A DNA stretch of 64,000 nt, taken from assembly GCA_002335605.1 (NCBI GenBank), contig BEDY01000001.1:2418001-2482000 (forward strand), in the 5' to 3' direction. Of the stretch, positions 1-11,368 are shown in pieces. Position 1 is the first letter of the stretch. The number at the start of each line of letters is the position of its first letter. This DNA is from Prillingera fragicola. Taxonomy: Eukaryota > Basidiomycota > Tremellomycetes > Trichosporonales > Trichosporonaceae. A program made the translations under genes and the position numbers. The notes beneath the pieces were generated by a model that searched no databases, had not been told where the DNA came from, and saw only the letters and a list, made by a program, of their open reading frames with translations.

Positions 1-749
1 GCATAAATGCCAATAATTTCGTTGAGCTGCTCGACGGAAGGCAGAATACCATGGCGCTCCATAGTGTTCAGCAGAACCTCTGCACCAGGTCCGTCGGATC
101 GTGCCACAAAGGTGTCGAACAGCGCCTGCCACTCGGAGTGCTTGACAACGCCGAGAGGAATATTCAGAGAGCTCTGGGGAGCCTCAGGCGCAAGGTTGAT
201 GAGCGCGGCGGTGAGCGCAACGTGCTGCGGCGCATCAGGTAGAGCTGGCACCGCGGCCTGCTCTTCACCTTCCTTTGGCGTCTGCAGACGCTCCTCCAAG
301 CCAGCGAGCAACCTCTTGCGCTCCTTGAGCGACGTCTTGGGGGCATCAATCTGAGGCAGAGTCGGCTGCTGCTTCTCGCTACCAGATAGGACGACAGAGC
401 GGTAGAAGTCGCGCAGCGCATCCTCGTTATACTCTGGGACATTGTCGATGGCCTTCTTCGTAATCTGCGCCTTGGTCTCGCGCAAGATATCCGCCTCAGA
501 TGGCAACTCGTCAAGACTCTTGGGCATCTTGAAGCGGCGCGGGGCAACGTAGTCGGCCTCAGGCGGTGGCGGCTTGTACAAGGGGAAGGTGCTGGGGTCG
601 GGACCAGTGGCAAAGGATGCCTTTGGAGAGCTAGTGTTGTCAGCTCTGCGCTCGGGCAGGAGTGGCTTAACGTACTCATGAATGCTCCTGGTCATTTGGT
701 GTGAGACATGTGAGCGCCATGCTCCGTGGGCTAATCGCTGTCGCAGCAT
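1..749 (-). CDS. Mitochondrial PPR-like protein, N-terminal part (gene runs off the left edge)
   Basis: The reading frame from the ATG at 749 stays open to the window edge, giving about 249 N-terminal residues with no intron needed. The first 20 residues (MLRQRLAHGAWRSH and on) are basic, lack acids and look like a mitochondrial presequence. A Pro-rich linker and a charged segment follow. The last visible stretch has the paired-helix pattern of a pentatricopeptide unit, with GAEVLLNTMERHGILPS near residues 220-235. PPR proteins bind organellar RNA and act in mitochondrial RNA stability or translation. The target cannot be told from this fragment. The presequence is fairly clear; the PPR assignment rests on one partial repeat, so another helical-repeat mitochondrial protein is possible. 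Confidence 0.55.
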   Translation of the reverse strand, partial: MLRQRLAHGAWRSHVSHQMTRSIHEYVKPLLPERRADNTSSPKASFATGPDPSTFPLYKPPPPEADYVAPRRFKMPKSLDELPSEADILRETKAQITKKAIDNVPEYNEDALRDFYRSVVLSGSEKQQPTLPQIDAPKTSLKERKRLLAGLEERLQTPKEGEEQAAVPALPDAPQHVALTAALINLAPEAPQSSLNIPLGVVKHSEWQALFDTFVARSDGPGAEVLLNTMERHGILPSVEQLNEIIGIY

Positions 750-1995
750 GGTGGTGTGGATATGAATGGTTGTGAGATGGCACAAGACGACCTGGTGACT
801 GCGTAACATTCTGGAAAAATACCTGGGATGAGAAAGTGGAGGTCACAGCTTAGCGGAACCAAAAGGTCATTAGCTTCCCTTGACGATGCCAGGAACAGAA
901 TACAATGTGATTGAATCGGCATGAATGCTGTTGTCATCACGTTTAACCTCACTGTCTGTCAACGAGCTACTGATCGATGGTCGTCTCTCATGCATAGTAT
1001 TTTGGGCGGTATGAGCATTCAATGCATGTCCCCCACAAATGCCGATTTCTCGCCATTCGAACGAAACTGAGAGCTGGTCCCTGTTGCATGGTGTTCCTAA
1101 ACTCATAGCGCCCTTAACCGGAGACGGGCAGACTAGTAGTGTGTATTCATTACCACACAGTAGTGAAATACAGGTATGAAGGCATGCACCTAGGGTGTTT
1201 GGAGAAACACAATTCAGGCGCCAAAAAACTCAGCTTACATGTTCAAGCGCGACATAGTGTGTTTCGCAAAACACACTGAGATGAGCACGGGTGGGACCAC
1301 CTCGCGTCCCATGTGTTTCGCTGTGGACTCTGCCCACACTTTGACCCGGCACATCTGCAGAGCCCTCGTGGTGCTCCGTCTCCGCGTGATACCTGTACAC
1401 TGCGGCTCTCACCTGGCTGTGACCCTTCTGCAATCTCAATTCTCAGCTGCAGGTGAAAATGCCACCGCGGTGGCGATTGCCATCACTCGCAACCATCGGC
1501 TCGACCGGCTACGGGCAGCGAGCACACATTCAGCCTTCACACTACATGCGCAGACTTGCGTCTCGGAAATTCGTAAAGTCATTCGCCTCGTGAGCTCATG
1601 AACGTGCACTGGATCGAGGCAGGGCGATTGGAGCACCAGAGGGATGCCGAGGCCGGTTGTGTCGTGTGCGCCATACCGTCGCATGTGGTGCTCGTCCCGA
1701 GTCAACAGCTCAGGTCTCGCTTAACGGCCAGCACCGCTCACCGTAACAGCTGCACCAGCCAACATCGCAGGGAACCGCGCATTCATTTCTGGCGCAGGAA
1801 TGCATCGACCTCGGTCTGCGAGCGGAGGGTCCATGTACAACAAGAGAGCTACAAAGGGTGGCATGGGTGCAGCGGGATGGGTTGTGGCTTACGGCATTGG
1901 AGTCACAGGGTGTGACTGGATCGTGCGCGCCAACTCCTATCCCACTTGTCTAACAGAAAACAATCATCGGGGTGTGTCGTGAAATGGACCAATCG
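750..1995. other. Gene-free stretch with a short palindrome
   Basis: This 1.25 kb lies between the start of the PPR-like gene and the 3' end of the MADS-box gene. No open frame here has the codon pattern or splice signals of the neighbours. The only structure I see is a perfect 9-bp inverted repeat with a 4-nt loop at 1256-1277. The part near 750-1000 presumably holds the promoter of the PPR-like gene. Confidence 0.5.
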
Positions 1996-3474
1996 CTACT
2001 GGTGGAAACGCTTTGCGTCGCGGTCCATGGCCATGCCTGGTTCGCGGTGACGCTTGCCATTGACAGCGTCGAGGAGCTCGAGGTACGAGGCGTGCTGGTT
2101 TCCACTGTAGCTGCGCGAGTGCGAGCGAGGCTGAGAGGGGCCGGGCCCCTGCAGCGCAGGGTGCATCTCGCCGGGGCTGTTGTTCATGTTACCCATGCCG
2201 GGTGTGCTGTCAACCGAGCTCGACATGGAGGCAGACGTGAGAGGTCCGTGCGACATTGAGCCATTCGAGTTGCTAGGGCCACCGGGGGCTCCAGCGCCGC
2301 CGCTAAGGGCCCAGATCATGTCGTCGTCTCCAGGTGGCGTCTCGACCTGAGTCGCGGGCACCTGATCAAGAGGAGCCGTGGGCCACACAAAGTCGTTCCA
2401 GCCACTGCTGCTACCACCGCCGCCGCCGCTGTTGGGAGGAGGGCCTGCGCCGGCCGAGTTGCTGCCGCCCATGCCAGCGGCACCGCCGCCGCCGCCACTC
2501 AGGCCGGGACCGAGAATGTCGCGAAGGAAGGCCGCGCCGCCGCTGCGCGAAGTAAGCTCGAGGAGTTGCTGCTGCTGCTTCTCGAGGAGGATGCGCTTTT
2601 GCTCCTGGTGAGCCTGCTGAATCTGAAGCCAGGCATAGGTGGTGAGCATCTGGTTGTCCCAAGGGGGTTGCGAGCCAGGCATGCCACTCGACGATCCTGA
2701 GAATCCCGGTGCCGACATGAAAGGAGGACCGTTCTGAAGGGGGTTCGAGTACTGTGGGGCGCGGTAGGCGTTCCAGGGAGCGCCTCCGCCTTGGTGCTGG
2801 CCGTGCTGAGAGTGCGATGGCTGCGAGTGGAGACCCAGGGCGTACGAGAGACCAGCAGCCGACTGCAGAGTGAGCACGGGCATGTACAGAGACAGTGAGT
2901 ACACTTACAGGAGAGTCCGGCCTGGGAGGGGGAGTAATGTCCTCTTCCTCGAGGACACCGCCGATAAAAGTGTCAGGCTTCGTGCTCTCACGGCGAGACG
3001 GGCGGCGGTCGCGTCCGCTGGGGGCAGGCTCAGCCTTCCACGGGACACGCCTGGCCTTGAAGCTCTCCTTGCCCTTGAGGCTCTTGGGAGGTGCGTTGAG
3101 CTTGGCCTTGCCTGGCTTTACATCGTCGTCATCATCTTCATCGTCCTCGCCAGCGAGAGCCATGGCCTCAAACTCGGCACCGCGACGACGTTCGATGGTG
3201 CCTTCATAGTCGTTGTAGCGATCAATCTCGGCGTCAAAGTCACCTGAGCTGAACTCGTACGGTTTGCCGTTTCCACTAAAGATGAGGAGCGATACAGAGA
3301 CACCGCAGAGGACGCTGAGCTCATAGGCCTTCTTCATAAGACCGGCCTTGCGCTTGAGAAAGGTGACGTTGCGGTTGCGCTCATCCTAAGAATAGTCAGC
3401 AAGCAGTCTTGGCAGGGCGAGTTCGGCTTCGGACTAACAGTGAGCGGCTTGATCTCAATCTTTTTGCGGCCCAT
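1996..3474 (-). CDS. RLM1: MADS-box transcription factor, RLM1/MEF2 type
   Basis: Three exons (3439-3474, 2909-3385, 1996-2862) encode 459 aa. Exon 1 gives [12 protein letters not shown] and joins in phase to [20 protein letters not shown] in exon 2. Together residues 1-60 form a complete MADS domain ending in a MEF2-like [11 protein letters not shown] segment. The KRKAGL and ELSVLCG signatures favour the RLM1/SMP1/MEF2 class over the MCM1/SRF class. An acidic stretch, a basic patch, a Gln-rich helix (residues about 240-260) and long Gly/Ser/Pro/Asn-rich tracts follow, typical of a disordered activation region. In fungi, Rlm1-type factors act downstream of the cell-wall-integrity MAP kinase in the nucleus; that role is inferred from the family. 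Introns of 53 and 46 nt carry GTTAGT and GTAAGT donors. Domain assignment is firm; orthology to Rlm1 is probable. Confidence 0.88.
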
Positions 3475-5022
3475 TGTGACTACGCTGCCGGGGCAGGAGA
3501 TGCGCGGACGTGTGGATGAGCGAAATCGAATGCGAAGAGCAAGAGATTGTTGACGAAGAAGTGGGCGCGTCAATGGCAACGAGCTTGGAGACGAGTTGCA
3601 GGGCTAGGGAGGTAGTATTTCTGGGACGTGCTGTGTAGGTCGGTCGCTGCTATTGGGTTCCCTCTGCAAGAGGTGCGGGTTATTGTTGGAGATTGTCGCC
3701 GGCCACGTTGGTGGTTGGGTGACAGTTTGGTTGTGGGAGTGTGGGTAGTGGAGCTATGAATAGAAGGATAAAGGCTGCGGAGGGATATTTTGGGGGGCTG
3801 CGTGGGCGATCACACTGCGTTTGGCTCCCTCGCTGCTATACGGCCGTGTTCTCACGCTGCGTTTGATAATGCAAGGCAACGACGAGCTGTATCTGGCCGT
3901 AGTGTGTTTCAAACTGGCAAGCAGATGAAGGAAAATGTCCATCAACAAAACTCATGCATGCTGCTCGCACAAAAACCTACTAACGCTCACGGCCGACGCA
4001 CCAATGGTCGTGGGGGTACGTTGGGTGGGGTGCGCAGCCAGCCGACCAGGCCGGGACGCGGGTCAAAACAGCGGCAACGCATTCTGACTGGTTGAGGTCC
4101 ACCGCCTCCGCCGCCTGCCTGGTCGACGGAAGAAAAATGTGCCACACTCCGCACTCTGTGCGGACTGGAGAGGCATCACCCTGAGGACGCTCAGGCACCG
4201 CTCCGTACTCCGCCAGCAGCCAGCCGCCAGGCCGCCAGACCAAACTCAGGTACTCATGTCTGGCAGTTCCTGTTCCGCATGGCTCCTCGATGGGAGCAAG
4301 CCGCGCCTTCAGTAGCAGTCGTCGCAGTACGCAGTGCGGAGAGTTGTAGCACATGAACAATACGCGAGCACATGAGCAATGGCAGCTGACGACGAAGTCC
4401 AGAGATCCACATGTTGATCAACAGATGACGATCTGGCCGATCTGCCGGAATGTCGACACTTTTCCTATCCACACAACACAGCGAGAAGACAAAGTCTTGA
4501 CGTCAGTGGAGTGACTTCCTCGTGCTCCCGGTACGACAGATGGTCAGGTACAACTGGCCTGGGTCGCCCGTGTGCGGACAAACCTCACGAAGAACACGAA
4601 TTGGATTTGGCATCAAGACAACTACGGACGGCACCGGCCGAATGAAACTATAGGTCGTCCTCTGCTGGAGGGTCCGGCTTGTTTCACAGCGCAGGCGGTA
4701 CCTTGGCCAAATGTGTGACCTGCTGGCACAGGTATCTGCGGCGGTCTATACAGAGGGAGCTCTTGGGTTGCGCGACCAGTTGGCTGTGCCATTCGGATCA
4801 TTGTTGGAGAAAGGTGGCGACTATCAATGGTATATCGACATACAGTCCAGGAACGCGCTGGGCAGTAGATCAACCGCGGCTGAGAGACAAGTCTGCTTGC
4901 CGCACAACGGCGCTGCGGCGCACGGCGCGTTCGATGAGATCGTGTACCAGCGCTCGCGTTCGCTCGACAGCCATCCAACAACAACACAAAAAGAAGACTT
5001 TGGAAGGAACTGAATCCTCTGT
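3475..5022. other. Gene-free stretch upstream of the MADS-box gene
   Basis: The 1.5 kb between the MADS-box start codon and tRNA-Leu has only short frames without splice support or recognisable protein sequence. The first few hundred bases presumably contain the MADS-box promoter and leader. I see no repeat or RNA gene here. Confidence 0.5.
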
Positions 5023-5139
5023 TGACGAGAGTGGGATTCGAACCCACGTCCGAAGACTGCGGATGAGTCCTGCTCACTCATTGGAAGAGAGAGGAGGAAC
5101 ACCTGAACACAGCGCCTTAGACCACTCGGCCATCACGCC
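5023..5139 (-). tRNA. tRNA-Leu(CAG), with intron
   Basis: On the minus strand the gene starts GGCGTGA TG GCC and folds as a type II tRNA. The D stem is GCC/GGC and the anticodon stem CTGTG/CGCAG, with loop TTCAGG, so the anticodon is CAG. An intron of about 38 nt follows position 37. A short variable arm leads to T arm GTGGG-TTCGAAT-CCCAC and acceptor strand TCTCGTC with discriminator A. The acceptor has a G2-T71 wobble and a T5-T68 mismatch. It would decode CUG as leucine. Confidence 0.88.
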
Positions 5140-5863
5140 AATTGAGTTACTGAAATTTGACATCCACGCCTTCCTTATGTACACTCCCGTATTCACTCTG
5201 TAAGTGATAAGTTGAACGAGCTCGACTCTGAGATGCTGATGGGCTCTCGGGAGGGTCTTGGTTCAACTGACCTTGTTTGTATTGTGCTGATGTCCAAGAC
5301 ATTGGCAGTTGCCTTCTGCACACATCATCCATTTCCGCCACATTCATCACCTGCCTTAGCGCATGATGGATAGTTCGGCAACTTGCCTGTCGCTTGAGAT
5401 ACGCTATGTGGTACTCGGTACGATGGCCTTGACTCGCTGACCCCCTCTCCTACTGCGTGCCTTCCCCATGGCCCGTGTTGGAGTGTGGCATCACTCTGTG
5501 GCCTGCACCCTGCCACACTGCGGTCCAGTGTGTGCGGGCCTTTCGTTTGTGCTCAGCAGCTCAGCATACGAACTTGCTGGGGTACCAGCCTCTCCCTAAC
5601 TTTTTTTATCAATATACTCAAGTGCATTCTCTTGCTTGTGCACGAGTGTGCAGCATGCAGACGGGACACAGCGCACAGCCTCCGTGCGGTGGCGAAAGGA
5701 CCCTGGAACCAAATGGACTGCTACACATGTACACACTCAGCTGGGCCACACAGAACCACGCTGCTCTTCCCACCTCTCTCTACCCCGTGTAACCTTTCTC
5801 TACCTGCATTCTATATACAAGTCGTGACAGCATCCCAGTCAAAACCCGCCATCCACGTCGACA
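5140..5863. other. Promoter region of the BRCT gene, no gene seen
   Basis: No supported gene lies between tRNA-Leu and the BRCT gene. The last 100 bases before the ATG are C/T-rich with short T runs, as in a fungal core promoter and leader. Open frames crossing this segment have no family match. Confidence 0.45.
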
Positions 5864-7659
5864 ATGGGCCTCTTCACCGGCCTTGGCTTCTATGTCCAGC
5901 GCGAAGGCCGCCGCGAGAGCGACTTCTGGTCCGACATTCGCTTGATCAAGGTGAGCAAAAGTTTCTACCACATTCCCACGTACTCTCACACCCAAATTAC
6001 AGCATCATGGTGGCGAAACCTATGGTGGACCTTCCATCCCCCGCGTCACACACATCATCGTCGAGATTCCTCGGTCGCTCGGCGGTGGCAAGAAGAACCT
6101 TCAGTATCCTCTACCTAGCAACGCGGCCGCCAGCGTTGGGTTCGATAAATGGGACCTCGACACCCTTGTGGCCAAGTTTGGACAGGGCAGCCACTCTACT
6201 GTTGTTCAGTGCGACTGGATCGACGACTGCATCAAGAAGAAGGTCCTCCTGTACTTTCGGAATAACTGCGGCGGTTGGGTGGTCACGTTAGTGCCCTTCT
6301 GTACAAGCGCGCCCCTCGCTAACAAGACAGTGGTCGTCCCACCTCAACCTGCTCGAGACACACGGCTTCATGGGTCTCTTCCATGGGCGCGAATCAACCA
6401 GCTCGCATCCATGCACCCCTCCGCAACCAGTCTAAGCGAGCACCAACACCGAGCTTTGCCTCTTCATCAGGTGCACGCGATCTCCAGCCTCGTGGTTCCC
6501 AGTTTCTTACCCCTCCCGTCTCTGCCGCGCCGTCATCCAAGGGTGGCCGGCAGGAGGCAGACACCTGCGCCCTCTCTCTTACCGAAGTCAAAAAGGAACC
6601 CATCGATGGGGACATGTACCCGTCACGAGCCCTGACTCGCGTCAACACTCCAGCATACCCAGTCCCAGCTGCACGCAGCTATGGGCCACCCGACCACACC
6701 ACCCGCCTCAGTCCTCGTCCCATTGTTAACAACGTCGAGGTTTATGAGACCAAGCGTTTCTCCCTTGGAGCTCCCTCCAGCTCGCGCCCGGCTCCTCGTC
6801 CCGAGCCTCTTCCCCAGACTGCACAGACCGGTATCTTTACCGCCGGGCTCCAATATCCCCTGACTTTCTTCGTTGACAGCCCGGACACTGCCACCTCCAA
6901 GACGAGTCTGGAAATGCTCATCACCGTGGGTAATCGCGTGAAGCACACGCTGACAGCCAGGTCCAAGGTGGCGGCGTTCTCACGTCCCTCTCGGCCGCTC
7001 AGTTTGTCCTCTTGCCACTCGAAGTCGGCCAGGACGCCTCAGAGCCCCGCCACAAGGAACTCATTGGGGGCATCGGTCTCCACCCCTGTGCCCAGGTGGT
7101 CTCGAGTGACTGGGTCTGGAGCTGTCTCAAGAGCTCTAAGCTTATCAGTCCTAGGGAGTTTATTTTTCCTCGAGGTTCAACATCAAACGCGGCGATTGAG
7201 ACACAGCCACGCGAGCAACCGCCCGTCGAGCAGGAACCCAGCAGGAACCCTCCTCCTAAGAAGCGCCGCCTCAGTGCCTCTGTCAGCGCCGCCACCTCCC
7301 GGCGCTCCACTGCTGCAGTCGACCGAACGTATGTTTACGACCTCACCGGTACCATAGACGACTCGGACGAAGAATCGGAAAGTGAGACCGATCCCAAGCA
7401 GGATATTGCCGAGAAGGACCATCCGAAAGTCAAGATGCTTGTTCGCGCCCTGCAGAAATGGGACCTGGAGGGCGGCAAGTACGAGTTTATCCAGAATCTG
7501 GACGTAAGTGTACCAAATCAGTTGGATACTGGTGAATACTGACCCTGCAAGATGGGCAAGAGCTCGCTGCTGAACCTCTACCGCAAGTACCGATCGTACA
7601 TCGACCCTCTCGTGCCAGGCATCGAGGTTAAGACGCGGCGCGCTCGCAAGAAGGCTTAG
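5864..7659 (+). CDS. BRCT-domain protein (two BRCT domains)
   Basis: Five exons (5864-5950, 6003-6250, 6331-6925, 6961-7503, 7552-7659) give about 526 aa. The N-terminus (GLFTGLGFYVQRE, later VTHIIVEIPRSLGGG and VVQCDWIDDCIKKK) reads as a BRCT domain ending in its conserved Trp helix. A Ser/Pro-rich linker contains VKKEPIDGD, a SUMO-type psi-K-x-E site. A second BRCT follows around residues 255-345 (GIFTAGLQYPLTFFVD, GGGVLTSLSAAQFVLLPLE, VVSSDWVWSCLKS). The C-terminus is basic (PPKKRRL, then RRARKK) with a helical LVRALQKWDLEGGKY segment. BRCT domains bind phosphoproteins, usually in DNA repair, checkpoint or telomere complexes in the nucleus. Which complex is unclear; a Rap1-like layout was considered but not supported. 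The exon 2/3 junction uses a weak GTACTT donor and is uncertain. Confidence 0.72.
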
Positions 7660-8188
7660 AACGGGTACAAGCTCGGTTCTACCAGATAATTATTGTGCCA
7701 GAAATACGTGAGAAAGCAAGAATAGTCTCAGCGACCGGCGATGGAAGTGAATTGAGACGTTGTTTGTGCATGAGACTTTGGCGCTGCCAACAAATCAGGT
7801 CATGTCAAGGGATAAGCGCAAAGTTGGCTGCGGGAGTGAAGGACAAAAGTATGCTGTATAGGCGATGACAGTGACATGCATGTGCTGTGTGTACCCAGTC
7901 CATGCTTGGCCGCGTCCAACGCTTTGGTGATGGTAATGTTGATGAATGCGACGCGTCGTCGCGTCGTCGGTCCGATATCTGAAAATAGCAGTGGCGTGTC
8001 CTGGCAAGCATTTGGTGGTGGGTTTCGACCTAGTCACGTGTTCCGATGGCCAGGGTGCGTGCAGGGAAGCTGTGATGTATAGCATATAGCGGTCAGCGGG
8101 CTCAGTGCACCGCCAGTCATTTGTCTGGCCATGTCTGGTCACCTTTTACCATCAACTCGTGCATCCACTCTCGCCTCTCACCTCAGTC
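7660..8188. other. Intergenic region, no gene seen
   Basis: This 0.5 kb lies between the 3' end of the BRCT gene and the ATG of the coiled-coil gene. It holds a 3' UTR and a promoter with a C/T-rich run just before 8189. No RNA gene or repeat is visible. Confidence 0.45.
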
Positions 8189-10901
8189 ATGGCATCGCAG
8201 ATCGAGGCAAACGTAGCAGAAGTGAGTGCAACTTGCACAAACTAACAGCAGTTGAATGGCACTGACTCGCGCCAGCACAAGGAGTTACTGTTCGCCATCA
8301 GGCAGCTTGACGATGCGCCGCCGACCCTGGAGCAAGTCAAGGATCAGCTCGAAGGAGTGCAGAAGCAGCTTTCAGATAACCGGACGATTGTGCGGACACT
8401 AGAGGCAAAGACGTGAGTTGTACATCTCCACCCTGTGCACGCCAAATTCCATGCCCTAGTCACTGGTAAACCAGATGGACTGCCCGAGTTAGGGCAGCGG
8501 CAGGCAGCCACGGTCTCACAGTTATCGCCACCCGAGTCATCCGAACGCCACTGACCCTTTACAGGAAGAAAGAGTATCAGGAATGGGACGAGCTTCGACG
8601 GCATAAGAGCAAGCGCATGTGGATACGGCTCAAGAAGGACAAGCGGACTCTCAGCAACATTCAGAAAAAGGAGGAGCGCGAGTACTATGAGGCTGTCGAA
8701 AAGGAGCAGGCTGCTCGCGCCAGGTTGGCTGCGTTGGAGAAGCAGAAGGCAGACTTGGATAAAGAGGTGAGTGTCGTGGCCGATGAAGTCATGGCGCAAC
8801 TTGTAGGCCCAGTTGTCATTCACAGGAGGACGAAGCTGACGCCGCAGATTGCCGAACTCACGCCGCGTGTCAAGAGGTACAACGACATGCGCGCCCGCTT
8901 GACCGAGCTGTATGACCGCATATTTCTGGGGCCATCGCCCAACTTTCCTGAAGAGGACGCCGCAGAAACCGAGTTCCAGCTGTGCATTGAGAGGTACAAC
9001 AAGGCGCAGCGAGACGTTACCAAGGAGAAGCATGTGTTGGGCTTGTTGACCGAGCTCGCCGGACTGCTGTCCAACGCCAAGCGGTCGGCTGCAAAGGTGA
9101 GTCCTGCGCATAATCGTTTTAGCTGACATTCCAGGCGGAAGAATGGTCCAAATCAAATCAGTTTGGCAATGACGCTGCGGCCAACGAGGGCATGGAGCGG
9201 CGGGATCTCAGTGACGCTCAGCGATTCTTGGATCAGGCCAAGCTCGTTCAGGCGCAGGTCACCGAGCTGCAGCCTGACATTGGCGATGCCGTGTCCCATC
9301 TCACAATGTCACAAAGCGACCTCGCAGACGCCTTCTACTTTACTATCGCCGAGGACCAGGCATTCAGCGAGCGCATTGCCAAGGCGGTTCAAGACATCAC
9401 AGACGCCGAGCGCCGCGTTCAGGACAACCTTGTCATGGGTGGCCACCGCCGTGAGGCAGCGCGCGAAGACGGCATTGCTGCGAGGGAGGGGCTTGTCGCT
9501 GCGCGCGACAAGCTGGAGAACGTGCGTGAGGTCATCATGCAGTCCCGCGCAGGAAGTCAGTCGAGCTTGGCGTACGGAATTGCACCGCAGGTTCCCGGCA
9601 CTGGTGCACCCACCGCGCTAAGCCGCGCAATGTCCTCTCCACGGCCGCAAAACGGCGCAACGCCTACGCGCTCGAGCAGCAACGCATCGCACTTCTCTAC
9701 CAATGGAGGATCAGGTCCTATTCAGTCTCCTAACGGGGTGAACGGCTCTGGGCCTGCGCGTTCGAGCAGCAACTCGTCACACTTCTCAGCGGGTCGTGCG
9801 AATTCGGGTTCGATGCAGTCTACTCCTGCCCCGATCAATGTGCCTTCACAACCTCCTCCCCCCTACGGGCCGCAAGCTCTACCTGTAGCGGCTTTGGATC
9901 GGGTCAACAGCATCACTGCAGCTCAGAACCGACCCACGAATGCTCCCATGCAATCGCCGCCTGTTCAGAAGCAGGGAAGCTACTCGTCGCCGCCGGCTTC
10001 TCAGGTCCAGTCGCCGGCTGCTGGTCTTCAACGCGTGAACAGTGGGCAGCCTCCGCGCCAGCCTACGGAACACCAACCGCCCTTGCCTCCGCTGCGATCA
10101 CATGGTAGCTACTCGTCGCAGGGCAGCTACCAGTCGCCTCCCCTCCCATCGCACGGCTCGAGCTACCACTCGCCATCTCTCCCGCCTCTCCATCAAGGGA
10201 TGGCCTACCAGTCTCCCCCTCTTGCACCTCACAGCAACGCTCCTCCGGTACCGCAGCGCGTCAACACTGATTACCAACTCTCAGACCCACCCCGACGGAA
10301 CTCGGGCTATGTCCCACCCGTTCCTCAGCGCGTCAACACAGGCTACGCGCAACCGGAGCCTCCGCGGCAGAACACGGACTACAGGCCACCCGTTCCTCAT
10401 CGCGTTAACACGGGCTACTTCTCCGCCAACGCGCCCACCAGTGGGCAATACGCTCCAGGTGAGGTCGTACGTAGCGAGCCTCAGCGCATGGCAACGCAGG
10501 ACCAGTACATGTCTCCGCCATTGCCTGCCCGCCAGCAGTCGTGGCAGGGACAGTCGGGCATGTCACCGCAGCCGCAGCAGTCCTGGTCACAGCCACAGAT
10601 GACCACGAGCCCGCGCCCGTCGGTATCTGTACTGCACAGCGGGCATAGTCCTCAGCCACCTCTCAGTAGCAGCCCCCGTCAATCGATATCGGTTGCGTAC
10701 GGTCAGCCGCAGCCCAATCCTCAGCCGCAGATCGGCTTCCCGCAGCCACGGGTTCCCCAGCAGCAGGCTCCAGCTCCAGTTCCACAGGTTGGCTTTCCTC
10801 AACCGCAGATAGGGTTTCCCACGCCTCAGCTCCAGACGCAACAGTCGCAAGGTGCCACGGTGCCGTGGTATGAGTCCAAGAACAACTCTGGGCACTGGTA
10901 G
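8189..10901 (+). CDS. Coiled-coil protein with Pro/Gln/Ser-rich tail, unknown function
   Basis: Five exons (8189-8221, 8276-8412, 8565-8766, 8848-9096, 9135-10901) encode about 795 aa. Residues 1-390 are almost wholly charged heptad-like helix (IQKKEEREYYEAVEKEQ, RLAALEKQKADLDKE, and later ITDAERRVQDN), so an extended coiled coil is expected. Residues 400-795 are low-complexity Pro/Gln/Ser/Tyr sequence with a recurring R-x-N-[ST]-x-Y motif and YSS/YQSP units. The intron at 8767-8847 was placed because the nearer acceptor at 8825 breaks the frame, whereas CCGCAG at 8847 keeps IAELTPRVKRYNDM in phase. I recognise no named family; a coiled-coil scaffold with a disordered tail, as in endocytic or cytoskeletal adaptors, is only a guess. 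Confidence 0.8.
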
Positions 10902-11368
10902 CACGATGGCATGACGGGTTGTGGTTGTGGTTGTGGTCCGTGGCGACCCACATTTGAGCGCCTTGCTGGTCGACAGTTCAGCACATGTCTTCTTATCTAC
11001 ATATTGTATGTTTAGTGTATAGCATTTATTGTTTTATAGTGTTAGTGCAGCTGCCATGTCACCAGCGTGAGAAGAAATCTGCAGGAATCAAGTGGGAGGT
11101 CCACCATGTGGCAGCCCGGTCAGGCGGGTCACCCGGCACACCCGCACACACGTAGCATACCTCAAAGTGTCCACACATATTATTCCCACTTCAGCTCCTG
11201 TCCTATTTAACCCTTCTGGTCATCACACTTCACTCCATCCAGGAGTAAACCGGCCGTCATGGAGACCCTGGATACCTGAGCTCGTCTGCGCTCTCAGCGT
11301 CGCCCGTCTCTGCGGCCCTCGTCCATTTGGCCGAGGCCGCGGACGGACCAGCTACCGGTTCCCCTACC
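10902..11368. other. Intergenic region with a G-rich 3' UTR element and a short uORF
   Basis: The 3' UTR side has GG-TTGT-GG-TTGT-GG-TTGT-GG at 10917-10936. The leader side of the next gene has a seven-codon frame (METLDT then stop) at 11259-11279. No gene is seen. Confidence 0.5.

Noticed and set aside
4622..5102. Minus-strand frames overlapping the tRNA-Leu gene
   Set aside because: They read through the tRNA and lack any family resemblance; the tRNA structure explains the sequence.
8767..8825. Shorter intron in the coiled-coil gene ending at TTCACAG
   Set aside because: It would shift the frame and replace the IAELTPRVKRYNDM helix with unlikely sequence; the CCGCAG acceptor at 8847 keeps the frame.
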